Below are positions 1 to 8,262 of a DNA stretch of 64,000 nt, in pieces. Origin of the DNA: Micromonospora matsumotoense (GTDB lineage: Bacteria; Actinomycetota; Actinomycetes; Mycobacteriales; Micromonosporaceae); the NCBI RefSeq assembly GCF_900091525.1, contig NZ_FMCU01000007.1, positions 124,001 through 188,000 of the forward strand, in the 5' to 3' direction. A model generated the notes under the pieces. It made no database searches. It was not told where the DNA came from and saw only the letters and a list, made by a program, of their open reading frames with translations. Within the stretch, counting starts at the first letter, position 1; each line of letters begins with the position of its first letter. The translations under genes were made by a program, and so were the position numbers.

Positions 1-1
1 C

Positions 2-253
2 GACGGCAGGGTCTGGCGGGACGAGGAGAAGACGCCGCTGGAGGAGTTGGACCGGGCGATCGCGCGGTCCACCATCGACGGGCAGGCCGACGATCCGACC
101 GGCAACGACGCGGGTGAGGAGGCCGCCTTCGGGCACGGCCCCGAACCGGTGGACCGGGGCGCCGGCCCGGAAGCCGAGCGTCGGGAGATGACCGACACCG
201 AGCGCGCCTACCGCCCCTCCACGACGGGACGTACCGGCCCGGACACCATGTGA
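2..253 (+). CDS. C-terminal part of an unrecognised protein, cut by the left edge
   Basis: The reading frame is open from base 2 to a TGA at 251-253, so these are the last 83 codons of a gene that begins outside the window. An in-frame TTG at 47 exists, but the frame is coding-like before it (DGRVWRDEEKTPLEELDRAI), so I do not take it as the start. The tail is hydrophilic and rich in Asp, Glu, Gly, Pro and Arg with no membrane segment or motif I recognise. It converges on the MFS gene, with 13 bases between the two stops. Function unknown. Confidence 0.55.
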   Translation, partial: DGRVWRDEEKTPLEELDRAIARSTIDGQADDPTGNDAGEEAAFGHGPEPVDRGAGPEAERREMTDTERAYRPSTTGRTGPDTM

Positions 254-266
254 CCCACCGGTCCCC

Positions 267-1565
267 TCAGTCGGCCGGTGCGGCGGTGCGGCGGGCGGCT
301 GCCGCGTGCGCCACCAGCAGCGCCACCGCCAGCACCGTCAGCACCGGGCCGAGCAACCGCACCGACGTGTCGCCGAGCAGCACCCCGAGCCCGGCCGGGA
401 TGAGGGCCGCCCCGATCCCGGCGGCACCGATCTGCACACCGATCACCCGGTCCGCGTGCTGCCGGCCGACCCGCTCCGCCGTGGTCAGGGTGAGCAGCGG
501 GAAGACCGGCGCGGCGGCGAAGCCGAGCACGACCAGGCCGGCCACCGACACCCAGCCCGGGGCCGGCAGCGCGATCAGCACCGCCCCGGCGGTCATTCCC
601 AGCAGGCTGCCCCGTAGCACCCGTGCGGTGCCGAGCCGCTCGGCGACGAGGCCCTGCACCACCCGGCCGACGAAGAGGCTCCCCCAGTAACCGGAGACGC
701 TCAGCCCGGCGACCGTGGCGGGCAGCCCCCGCCCCTCGGTGAGCAGCAGGAAGGCGTAGAGCCCGGCGGACACCTCAATGGCCACGTAGATGGCGAAGGC
801 GAGCGCGCCGAACCAGACGGCGGGCAACCGGAGGGTCTCGGCGATCCGCATCGCGGCCGGCTCCGGCGCCCCGGCCCGCGCCGCCGCGTCGTCGACCGGC
901 CCGCCCGGCACGTGGCCGACGGGCCCGCCTGTGGTGTCGTCGAGCGGTGCGCCTGTGGTGTGGTCGGCGGGCGCGGCGCGCTGCGGCGACGTCGGGCCGC
1001 CCGTGCGGTCCCGCCACGCGCTGACGGTGAGCGCGAACGCGGTGGCCAGCACGAGCTGGGCGGCGGCGGTGACCGCGTACCCCCAGCGCCAGCCCGCGCC
1101 GGTGCTCAGCATCGCGGTCATCACCAGGGGACCGATCGCCACACCGAGGCCGAAGAAGGCGTGCATCCAGTTCATGTGCCGCGCGCCGAACGCGCCGGCG
1201 GCGTACGCGTTGAGGCCGGAGTCGATGGCCCCGGAGCCGAGGCCGAGCACCAGCGCACAGCAGATCAGCACGGTCAGGGCCGGCGCGGTGGCGTATCCGG
1301 TCAGGGCCAGGCTGGCCAGCAGGGTGCTGCCGGCCAGCAACCGGCCCACGCCGAGCCGGGCGAGGGTGAACCCGGCCAGGACGCTGGAGGTGAGGTACCC
1401 GATCGTGCCGGCGGTGAGCACCAGGCCGACCGCTGCGGTGGGTACGCCGAACTCGGCGCTGATCGAGGGCCAGCCGACGCCGAGCAGCCCGTCGGGCAGG
1501 CCGAGGCTGACGAAGGCGAGGTAGGCGAGCAGGAGCAGGGCGGGACGGGGTGGGGCGACGGACAC
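267..1565 (-). CDS. MFS transporter
   Basis: A 432-residue integral membrane protein of the major facilitator superfamily, probably a secondary transporter of a small solute or drug. The N-terminal half begins LAYLAFVSLGLPDGLLGVGW, typical of the sugar-symporter-like branch, and about twelve hydrophobic segments follow. Between the two six-helix halves (about residues 185-235) there is a long Gly/Pro/Thr/Asp-rich cytoplasmic loop with repeated GGP motifs, longer than usual. The start is GTG at 1565; the ribosome site before it is weak. It stands alone, divergent from a small membrane protein. Substrate cannot be told from sequence. Confidence 0.85.
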   Translation of the reverse strand: MSVAPPRPALLLLAYLAFVSLGLPDGLLGVGWPSISAEFGVPTAAVGLVLTAGTIGYLTSSVLAGFTLARLGVGRLLAGSTLLASLALTGYATAPALTVLICCALVLGLGSGAIDSGLNAYAAGAFGARHMNWMHAFFGLGVAIGPLVMTAMLSTGAGWRWGYAVTAAAQLVLATAFALTVSAWRDRTGGPTSPQRAAPADHTTGAPLDDTTGGPVGHVPGGPVDDAAARAGAPEPAAMRIAETLRLPAVWFGALAFAIYVAIEVSAGLYAFLLLTEGRGLPATVAGLSVSGYWGSLFVGRVVQGLVAERLGTARVLRGSLLGMTAGAVLIALPAPGWVSVAGLVVLGFAAAPVFPLLTLTTAERVGRQHADRVIGVQIGAAGIGAALIPAGLGVLLGDTSVRLLGPVLTVLAVALLVAHAAAARRTAAPAD

Positions 1566-1741
1566 GGAGGCTCATCCTGCCGCATCGTCTCCTGCCGCAT
1601 CATCGAGAACGGGTCGACGTGATTGTCGCCTCCCCCGAACCGGCACTCTGGAACGCCCGGACGGGCAGGAAACCGGACAGGTCGTCCAGAATCCTCCGTT
1701 CGGCTGACGGCAATCCGAGGCGCTCGCGCAAGACTTTCGGG

Positions 1742-1954
1742 ATGCAACAGGGTTCCGGTTTCCTCACCCCTCGTCAGCGCCGCCTGGCTTGGCTCGGCTT
1801 CCTGCTCGCCGCCGTCCAGGCCCCGGTCGCCGCCAGGTTCGCCTCCGACGACTCGTGGCTGTTCAGCCTCTGCGTCGCGCTCATGGTGGCCACCGTGATC
1901 ATCGCCGACGACGCCGGCCGTCGTCGGCCGGCCGACGCCACCCCCGTGGAATGA
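1742..1954 (+). CDS. small two-helix membrane protein
   Basis: A 70-residue protein starting MQQGSGFLTPRQRRLAWLGF with two hydrophobic stretches (about residues 17-31 and 39-55) joined by a short loop, and a charged tail. The frame is open further upstream to 1550, but that part lies over the promoter side of the divergent MFS gene and is Arg-rich in the manner of non-coding GC sequence, so I place the start at the ATG at 1742. No family recognised. The gene converges on the secreted-protein gene after it, with about 23 bases between the stops. Confidence 0.5.
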   Translation: MQQGSGFLTPRQRRLAWLGFLLAAVQAPVAARFASDDSWLFSLCVALMVATVIIADDAGRRRPADATPVE

Positions 1955-1977
1955 CACCCGCCCGGCGGCACCGCTGA

Positions 1978-2811
1978 TCAGGGGGTCGGGCCGGGAAACT
2001 CCCGCTGCGGGCAGCTGAGCGGACGGGCCGGGTCGACCCGGTGCAGGGCGTACCCGGTCCCCTGGGTCGGGACGTGCGTGCTCGGCGCCCGGTCGCCGAG
2101 CTGGACCAGGGCGTGCCAGCCGGTGTGCTGGGCGGTATAGAGCGTGCAGCCGTCGAGGACCTGGGTGTGCTGTCGGGCGGCCACGGTGGCCCGGCCCTGG
2201 GCGAAGGTGGCCGGATCGGCCGGGTCGCTCTCCGCCAGCAGCAGCGACGACGCGGCGGTCGTGGTGTTCGCCCAGAACGACTCCCCCGCCGCCAGGTAGA
2301 GATCGGCGACGGTGACCACGTCGTGGTCGACCAGGCTGGAGAAGGTCAGGTCGGGGTCGGCTGCGCCGGTGGTGCCGGGGTGGGTCACCGGCGGCAGGGT
2401 GATCGTGGTGGTGTCCGTACGCTGCTGCACCCAGTACGGACCGGGCGTGTACGCGGTCACCACGGCCGTGTACCCGCCGAACGGCCGGTGCCCGGGCGTG
2501 GAGTCGACCACCACGAAGTCGGTGCGCCCGACGCCGTACCAGCTGGTGGCCAGGGTGGTGCCGGCGCTGTCGCGCAGGGTCAGGTCCCAGTCGGCCGTCG
2601 CGGTGGGCTGGACGGCGACCACCGACCAGCGACGCTGGTAGGTGCGGTAGGTGTAGTCCTGCGCGGTGCGGGCGATCAGCACGTCGCCGTCGCCGAGCCC
2701 GGTGCCGGCGACCGCCGCCCCGGGGTACGGCAGCGGCGCGGCGAGGGCCACCACGAGGAGGCCGGCGAGGTGCGCGCCGCACCACCGGCGGCCGGTTCGG
2801 GACAATGCCAT
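1978..2811 (-). CDS. secreted protein of unknown function
   Basis: A 277-residue exported protein. The start at 2811 (MALSRTGRRWCGAHLAGLLV) is chosen because AGGAATCCCACC precedes it and because it puts a signal peptide at the N-terminus, with cleavage expected near AVAG around residue 36. The frame is open 59 codons further up without coding character. The mature part is beta-rich, full of Thr, Asp and aromatic residues (for example TYRTYQRRWSVVAVQPTATA) and contains two cysteines near the C-terminal end that may pair. No catalytic motif seen. It is divergent from another secreted protein at 3062, so the pair may share a control region. Confidence 0.7.
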   Translation of the reverse strand: MALSRTGRRWCGAHLAGLLVVALAAPLPYPGAAVAGTGLGDGDVLIARTAQDYTYRTYQRRWSVVAVQPTATADWDLTLRDSAGTTLATSWYGVGRTDFVVVDSTPGHRPFGGYTAVVTAYTPGPYWVQQRTDTTTITLPPVTHPGTTGAADPDLTFSSLVDHDVVTVADLYLAAGESFWANTTTAASSLLLAESDPADPATFAQGRATVAARQHTQVLDGCTLYTAQHTGWHALVQLGDRAPSTHVPTQGTGYALHRVDPARPLSCPQREFPGPTP

Positions 2812-3061
2812 CGGTGGGATTCCTTCCAGGCGGGATCTGGACTGTAGCGACGTCGGGCCGCTGCGGGACGCTCCCGCGTTGTCGGATATCGGCCCCGCCG
2901 CGCCGGCCGCGCCTGTGCGACCTTGTCCGCATGCCGCCGCGCCCCGGCACCCCCCGACCGACACCCGCCGACCGCCGCACCCCGGCACCCGGACCGGCGC
3001 GCGCCCATCGCCGCGCCGGCACCCGGATCACCGCCGACCCGACCGCTGAGGAGCGCCGACC

Positions 3062-3991
3062 GTGACGAGACGACCGACGGTATGGATGTGGTTGCTGAGC
3101 CTGCTGGCGGCCGTGCTGCTCGCCCCGACACCGGCCTCGGCCGCCCCGGTCGGCACGGAACGGGACGCCCGCGACCGGGCCACCACCCGCAGCGCCGCGC
3201 AGCAGGCGTCATGGTCCACCGGCCCGGTCGCCGCCGGTGCCACCCAGGGCTGGGTGTGGAACAACGCCAACCCGCTCCACGCCGTCTACCAGGTGGGCTT
3301 CTCCCCGACCGGGGCCAACTCCACGACCCCGTGCGAGTTCGAGGTGACCCGGAGCTGGTACTCCCGGCAGCCGAGCGGCGAGCGGCGCTTCCACTTCGTG
3401 GTCCGCAACAGCGGTACGACCAACTGCGGGGCCACCGTCCTGCTGTCCTGGCTGACCCCGACCCACGACTGGTCGACCGGGACGTTGGCGCCCGGAGCCA
3501 CCGGCAACTACGGCTGGGTGGAGCAGATCGCGCCGACGGTGTCGTACCTGCTGGGGCTGACGCCGACCGGGGCGACCGCGACGGCCGCCTGCCAGCTGGA
3601 GATCACCCGCAGCTGGTACCGGCAGGAGCCGGACGGGGTCCGGAAGTTCTACTTCGTGCTGCGCAACGTCGGCACGATCGCCTGCTCCGGGCAGTTCCAG
3701 CTCGCCCAGGCCGGTCCGTCGGCCTCCTGGTCGACCGGCACCCTGGCCGTCGGCGCCTCGGCCAGCTGGACCTGGAACAACGCCAACCCGCTGAGCACGG
3801 TCTACCTGTCCGGATTGTCCCCGACGGGTGCCGGCGGCGGCACCGCCTGCCAGTTGGAGGTGACCCGGAGCCGGTACGTCCAGCGGATCAACCCGGACGG
3901 CACCAGCCAACGGCAGTACCTCCTGACCGTCGGTAACGTCGGGCAACTCCCCTGCGCCGGCACCGTCCTGCTCGGGTCGCTCACCCCCTGA
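3062..3991 (+). CDS. secreted protein built of three ~86-residue repeats
   Basis: A 309-residue exported protein with a signal peptide (cleavage near ASA-A, residue 27-28) and then three tandem copies of one domain, at about 49-134, 135-220 and 221-309. Each copy starts WSTG, carries a TPTG/SPTG turn, the block C(E/Q)(F/L)E(V/I)TRS(W/R)Y, and a second Cys before the end, so each probably has one disulfide. This looks like a lectin-like or surface-binding fold, but I cannot name the family. The start is GTG at 3062, after GAGGAGCG. A terminator hairpin at 4006-4032 closes the transcript. Confidence 0.75.
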   Translation: MTRRPTVWMWLLSLLAAVLLAPTPASAAPVGTERDARDRATTRSAAQQASWSTGPVAAGATQGWVWNNANPLHAVYQVGFSPTGANSTTPCEFEVTRSWYSRQPSGERRFHFVVRNSGTTNCGATVLLSWLTPTHDWSTGTLAPGATGNYGWVEQIAPTVSYLLGLTPTGATATAACQLEITRSWYRQEPDGVRKFYFVLRNVGTIACSGQFQLAQAGPSASWSTGTLAVGASASWTWNNANPLSTVYLSGLSPTGAGGGTACQLEVTRSRYVQRINPDGTSQRQYLLTVGNVGQLPCAGTVLLGSLTP

Positions 3992-4357
3992 GCCGGGCCG
4001 CTGCCGTCCCACACCCGGACCGGGTGTGGGACGCGGCCGGCACCCGGCCCGGCGTGCGGCACGCCCCGCGCCACCACGCCCCCGGCGATCCAGCACGATG
4101 CCCCGCCGCAGGACGGCCTGCCCGGGTCCGGCGGTCCCGGCCCACCCGGGGTCGCCGTCCCGTCGACGCCCGCGCGTCGGGGTCGTCCCGTTGCTGCCCA
4201 CCCCTGCCGCTAAGGCCGCCGGTGCGCGTGCTTCCCCCTCTGTTCACCGGGGACCGGGTCGGTGCGCGTGGCGGAGTCCGGCCGGGCCGGAGGGTGTGCC
4301 GGTACCGGCCGAGCGGCCGACTCCGCCCCGGTTACCCGGTGGTTAACCTCGGTCCTC
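3992..4357. other. intergenic, 366 bases
   Basis: Apart from the hairpin at 4006-4032 this is C/G-rich sequence without a convincing open frame. The frame of the following gene is open from 4262 but loses coding character before 4358. A possible AT-richer spot, GGTTAACC at 4341-4348, sits just before that gene and may belong to its promoter. Confidence 0.5.
4006..4032 (+). terminator. hairpin terminator
   Basis: GTCCCACACCC (4006-4016) pairs perfectly with GGGTGTGGGAC (4022-4032) around the loop GGACC. It lies 15 bases after the stop of the triple-repeat secreted protein. There is no T-run, as usual in high-GC actinomycetes. Confidence 0.7.
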
Positions 4358-4723
4358 ATGCGAGTGCCGTATCCCCAGGTCGCGACCGGGACCGCCGTGA
4401 GCGCGGCGCGCTCCCGCCTGGCCCTGCTCACCGCCTCGGTCGGTGCTCCCGGCCTCGCCGCCGCCCGGGTCCGACCGGGCCTGCTGGCCCTGGTCGACCA
4501 GCACGCCGCGGCGATCCGGGACAGCCTCGACGGTGACCGCCGGCCGCTGACCCCGGCCGCCCTGGCCGGCTACGCCGAGGGCGTCCGCGACACCGCCGGC
4601 GCGTACGGCCTGCTCCCCGCCGGCGCAGTCGACTTCGCCGCGCCGGACTGGGTGCTGGTCCGGCTGCTCGCGGTCTGCGCCCTGGCCCGCACCCTCGACC
4701 CCCGGTACCTCGACCCGGCCTGA
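4358..4723 (+). CDS. small alpha-helical protein, possibly DUF6401
   Basis: A 121-residue protein, MRVPYPQVATGTAVSAARSR onward, mostly helical and soluble. The block LVDQHAAAIRDSLDGDRRPL followed by LAGYAEGVRDTA reminds me of DUF6401, a family found near actinomycete natural-product genes; this is from memory and not certain. The ATG at 4358 is preferred to the in-frame upstream start at 4262, whose extension is Gly/Arg-rich without coding character. There is no clear ribosome site, so the transcript may be leaderless. No functional partner is seen next to it. Confidence 0.6.
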   Translation: MRVPYPQVATGTAVSAARSRLALLTASVGAPGLAAARVRPGLLALVDQHAAAIRDSLDGDRRPLTPAALAGYAEGVRDTAGAYGLLPAGAVDFAAPDWVLVRLLAVCALARTLDPRYLDPA

Positions 4724-4873
4724 TCCGATCCGGCCCGGCCCCTTTCGGCCCCGCCCGACCGGGCCGACCTGAGCGTCGGACCGGGGGCAGCCCGGGCCCG
4801 GACCGCGCCCGGCGCAGCGCCGACGGGAGGGCGCCCGCGTCGCGCGGACACCCTCCCGGTGGTACGTGCCGAC

Positions 4874-5749
4874 TCAGCTGCCCGGACGACCGAACTGCTG
4901 GGTCTCGTCGCCGGGCTGACCCGACTGGTAGGTGCCCCGGCCGCCGGCCATCGTCCGGGCCTCGTCGACGCGCGGCATGGCCTGCGTCCGCTCGCCGCCC
5001 CGGTCGGCCATCTGCCGGTTCATGTCGCCCTGCCCGGCCGCGCGGGCCCGCCGGTGCTCCTGGACCGCCCGCGACTCCTCGGCCACCCGGTCGAGCCAGC
5101 CGTCCCAGCGGGACTGCATCGGCTTCACCAGACCACCGCCGACGCCCACGATCAGGATGCCGGCCACGGTGGCGAGCACCGCGATCAGGACCGGCGTGGT
5201 GACCGTGGTGGCGATGCCCACCTGGTTCAGTGCGGCGATCACCCCGAGCGCCAGGATGAAGACGGCCACCAGGTCGGCCAGCACCTTGCCGTACGACAGG
5301 CCGCCGAGCGCTCCGGAGACCAGGTCCCGGACGGCGTTGGCGATCGCGGCGGCGACGACCACGATGACGATCGCGATGAACGCCCGCGGCAGCCAGGCCA
5401 CCACCCCTCGGATGAGGTCGCTGATCGCGTTGGGTCCCCACACCCCGAACGCGAACTGCAGGGTGAACAGCAGCACCGCGTAGTACGCGAGTCGGGCCAG
5501 GATGTCACTGGCGTCGTACTTGGTACGTTCCAACGCGCGTTTGATTCCGCCCCGTTCGACCGCTCGGTCGAAGCCCACCCGTTCCAGCGCCGCGTCCACG
5601 ATCTTGAGTACCGCGCGGGCGATGAGCCAGCCCACCACGAGGATGACGATGAACGCGATGGCCCTCGGCACAAAGAGCAGCACCGACCGCCACATGTCGG
5701 TCAAGGCGCTACCGATGTCGACCTGCCTGACCGCAAGGGTTTCCGGCAT
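4874..5749 (-). CDS. MscS-like channel protein with conserved TM helices
   Basis: A 291-residue membrane protein related to small-conductance mechanosensitive channels of the TM-helix type. Five to six hydrophobic segments are seen (for example IAFIVILVVGWLIARAVLKI near the N-terminus, AFIAIVIVVVAAAIANAVRD mid-way, ILIVGVGGGLVKPMQSRWDG near the pore). The tail from about residue 225 is hydrophilic and Arg/Gly/Gln-rich. The start at 5749 has an excellent AGGAGGG six bases away; the upstream ATG at 5767 does not. Likely role: pressure-relief or ion channel in the cell membrane. It is divergent from the PP2C sensor, with a 14-base palindrome between them. Confidence 0.75.
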   Translation of the reverse strand: MPETLAVRQVDIGSALTDMWRSVLLFVPRAIAFIVILVVGWLIARAVLKIVDAALERVGFDRAVERGGIKRALERTKYDASDILARLAYYAVLLFTLQFAFGVWGPNAISDLIRGVVAWLPRAFIAIVIVVVAAAIANAVRDLVSGALGGLSYGKVLADLVAVFILALGVIAALNQVGIATTVTTPVLIAVLATVAGILIVGVGGGLVKPMQSRWDGWLDRVAEESRAVQEHRRARAAGQGDMNRQMADRGGERTQAMPRVDEARTMAGGRGTYQSGQPGDETQQFGRPGS

Positions 5750-5814
5750 GATGTCCCTCCTGTCCAATGGACTGCGCCGCCCGGTTACCCGTCCGCCGCA
5801 CCAGCACGCCGCAG

Positions 5815-5828
5815 AATCCGTACGGATT
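5815..5828. promoter_or_regulatory. 14-base perfect palindrome, candidate operator
   Basis: AATCCGTACGGATT reads the same on both strands. It lies in the 198-base divergent region between the MscS-like gene and the PP2C sensor gene, in the only AT-richer part of that region. A dimeric regulator could bind here; none is identified. Confidence 0.4.
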
Positions 5829-5947
5829 TTCCCGACATGTCTTTAGAAAGGCCCCTGACCTGCACGAACATCTCCGGCAGAGGGGTCGGACAGGCGGCGC
5901 GGGGCGTGATCGGTTCACCCCGGGACCGCTCCGGATAGGCTGCGGAC

Positions 5948-8065
5948 ATGCCAGGCACGGTCGGGCGGGTCCCGACGTCACCAGCCCCCGTACCGGGACC
6001 GGCCGGGGTCCCACCGGCGGTGGCTGCCGTACGGGCCCACCCGTGGGCCGACACCGCGCTGGGCCCGCAACAGGCTTGGGACGTGACGGTCCGCGTACTG
6101 GTCGACGTGATCCTGTCCTCTCCCGTGCCGATGGCGTTGCACTACGGCGACGACTTCGTGCTCCTCTACAACCAGGCGTACGCGGAGGTGATCGGCGACC
6201 GGCACCCCGGCGCGTTGGGCCGGCCGGCCCCCGAGGTCTACGCCGACCTGTGGCACACCCCCGGCGTCGGTGAGGTGATCGAGCGGGCCTACCGGCACGG
6301 GGAGTCGTTCCTCCAGAAGGAGTCGGTGCTCCCGGTCCACCAGCACACCGGCGAGCACCCGGTCTTCACCCGCGGCCACTCCCCGGTGCGCGACAGCACC
6401 GGTCGGATCGTCGGCGTGCTCACCGTCGCCGCCCAGACCACTCAACTCACCCAGCAGCTGCAGAGCCTGTCCGACTTCGCCGCGGCCCTGTCGGGCACCC
6501 TCACCCTGGACGACGTGGCCCGGGTGACGCTGCGCTACGCGCTGCACTCCTTCGACGCCGACCAGGTGTCCTTCGCGGTCGACGACGGCCCCGCCTGGCG
6601 GCTGGTCCGGCGTATCCGGGGCGAGTTGCTCGACGAGGCCGACGAGCGGCTGCCCCCGCTGTGGCGGCCGGTCCCGGCGGACACCACCGCGCCGGTGGTG
6701 GTCGGCGCCCGCAGCGGGGTGCCCTTCTTCGCCGGGGACGGCCAGCCGCTGCGGGACATCGCGGTCGACCGGCACGACCAGAAGATCCGCTCGCTGGCCG
6801 CGGTGCCGCTGCGCTCGTCGGTGATCCGGGGTGGCCTGGCCGTCGGCTACCAGACCCCGCACGGCTGGTCGGCGGCGGAACGGGCGTTGCTGGCCGCCTC
6901 GACCGAGCTGGTCGGCCAGGCGGCGGAGCGGGCCCGCCGGTTCGAGACCCAGCACGGCACGGCGCAACTGCTGCAACGCAGCATGCTCCCGGAGCAGTTG
7001 CCGGCCCTGCCCCGGCTGCGCATCGCCGCCCGGTACGACCCCGGTGTCGACGGCAACGCCGCCGGTGGTGACTTCTACGACGCCTTCCTGCTGCCCTCCG
7101 GCGATCTGGGCGTGGTGCTCGGCGACGTCGCCGGGCACGACGTGCAGGCGGCAGCCCGGATGGGGCAGGTACGCGCGGCCCTGCGGGCGCTGGCCCTGAC
7201 CGATCCGCGACCGGACGCGGTCCTGGCCGGCCTGGACCGGCTGGTGGCGAGCCTGGGCACCGAGACCGGCACCCACGAACTCTTCGTGACCGTGGTGTTC
7301 GGGGTGGTCGACGCCGACCGGGGTGAGATCACCATGGCCAGCGCCGGGCACCCCCCGCCGCTGATCCGGCGGAGCGGGCCGGGCGGCGTCGCCACCGCCA
7401 CCTTCGTCGACCTGCCGACCGGCGCACCCCTGGGATTGGGCTGCCGGCCCCCGACCGCCACCGTGCCGTTCGCTCCCGGCGACACCCTGCTGCTCTACAG
7501 CGACGGGGTGGTCGAACGACGACGGCAGAGCCTCACCACCGGCCTGGCCGGGCTGGCCACGGCGGTGACCGGGGCGGCCAGCGGTGACCCCCGGGCGCTC
7601 TGCGCGGTCGCCACCGGCGCGGTGCCCGGCGCCACCGAGGACGACGTGGCGGTGCTGGCGGTGGAGCACGCGCTCAAGCCGAGCCGGTCCACCGGGATGG
7701 AGATGCCCGCCGAGCCGACCGCGCCCAGCCGGGTACGCCACTGGATGACGGCGCAGCTGGGCGAGTGGCAGGTGCCCGAGGCGGTGATCGGCGCGGCGGT
7801 GCTGTGCACCAGCGAGCTGACCACCAACGCGTTGCTGCACGCCGGTACCGCCGCCCGGGTGGAGATAGACCTCAGCCCGGAACGCCTGCTGGTGTCGGTG
7901 GCCGACTCCGGCACCCGGGGCACGGTGACCCGGGCCCAGACCGACACGCTGAGCAGCCGGGGCCGTGGCCTCGGGTTGATCGAACAGCTCTCCGACGCCT
8001 GGGGCACCGACCCGACGGTACGGGGCTCGACCGTCTGGTTCGAGATCCTCCTGCCCCCCGGCTGA
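5948..8065 (+). CDS. PAS-GAF-PP2C (SpoIIE-type) phosphatase with anti-sigma kinase domain
   Basis: A 705-residue soluble signalling protein with four domains: a PAS-like sensor (about 45-160), a GAF domain (about 170-320), a PP2C/RsbU phosphatase (about 335-555; GGDFYD, GDVAGHD and LLYSDGVVERR hold the metal-binding Asp residues) and a C-terminal HATPase of the anti-sigma-factor type (about 575-705; ELTTNALLHA N-box, then DSGTRG and GRGLGLIEQLSDAWG). Such proteins can both phosphorylate and dephosphorylate anti-sigma antagonists, so it probably controls a SigB/SigF-type sigma factor, perhaps the one at 22801. Signal unknown. Confidence 0.88.
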   Translation: MPGTVGRVPTSPAPVPGPAGVPPAVAAVRAHPWADTALGPQQAWDVTVRVLVDVILSSPVPMALHYGDDFVLLYNQAYAEVIGDRHPGALGRPAPEVYADLWHTPGVGEVIERAYRHGESFLQKESVLPVHQHTGEHPVFTRGHSPVRDSTGRIVGVLTVAAQTTQLTQQLQSLSDFAAALSGTLTLDDVARVTLRYALHSFDADQVSFAVDDGPAWRLVRRIRGELLDEADERLPPLWRPVPADTTAPVVVGARSGVPFFAGDGQPLRDIAVDRHDQKIRSLAAVPLRSSVIRGGLAVGYQTPHGWSAAERALLAASTELVGQAAERARRFETQHGTAQLLQRSMLPEQLPALPRLRIAARYDPGVDGNAAGGDFYDAFLLPSGDLGVVLGDVAGHDVQAAARMGQVRAALRALALTDPRPDAVLAGLDRLVASLGTETGTHELFVTVVFGVVDADRGEITMASAGHPPPLIRRSGPGGVATATFVDLPTGAPLGLGCRPPTATVPFAPGDTLLLYSDGVVERRRQSLTTGLAGLATAVTGAASGDPRALCAVATGAVPGATEDDVAVLAVEHALKPSRSTGMEMPAEPTAPSRVRHWMTAQLGEWQVPEAVIGAAVLCTSELTTNALLHAGTAARVEIDLSPERLLVSVADSGTRGTVTRAQTDTLSSRGRGLGLIEQLSDAWGTDPTVRGSTVWFEILLPPG

Positions 8066-8262
8066 CCGGTCGGTCAGCGCGGGCGTCCGCCGTCCTCGCG
8101 GGAAGAGGGTCAGCGGCCGGCGGGACCGGCCGGCCGGGTGGCGGGCCAGCGGTGGCCACGGATCGGCGACCGCCCGTGGGACAAGCCGGACACCCACGCT
8201 TAGCCCGGCCATCCACGGGGCACAGTCCCACCCCCGCCCACTCCCGTGGCCGGGGGTGAGAG

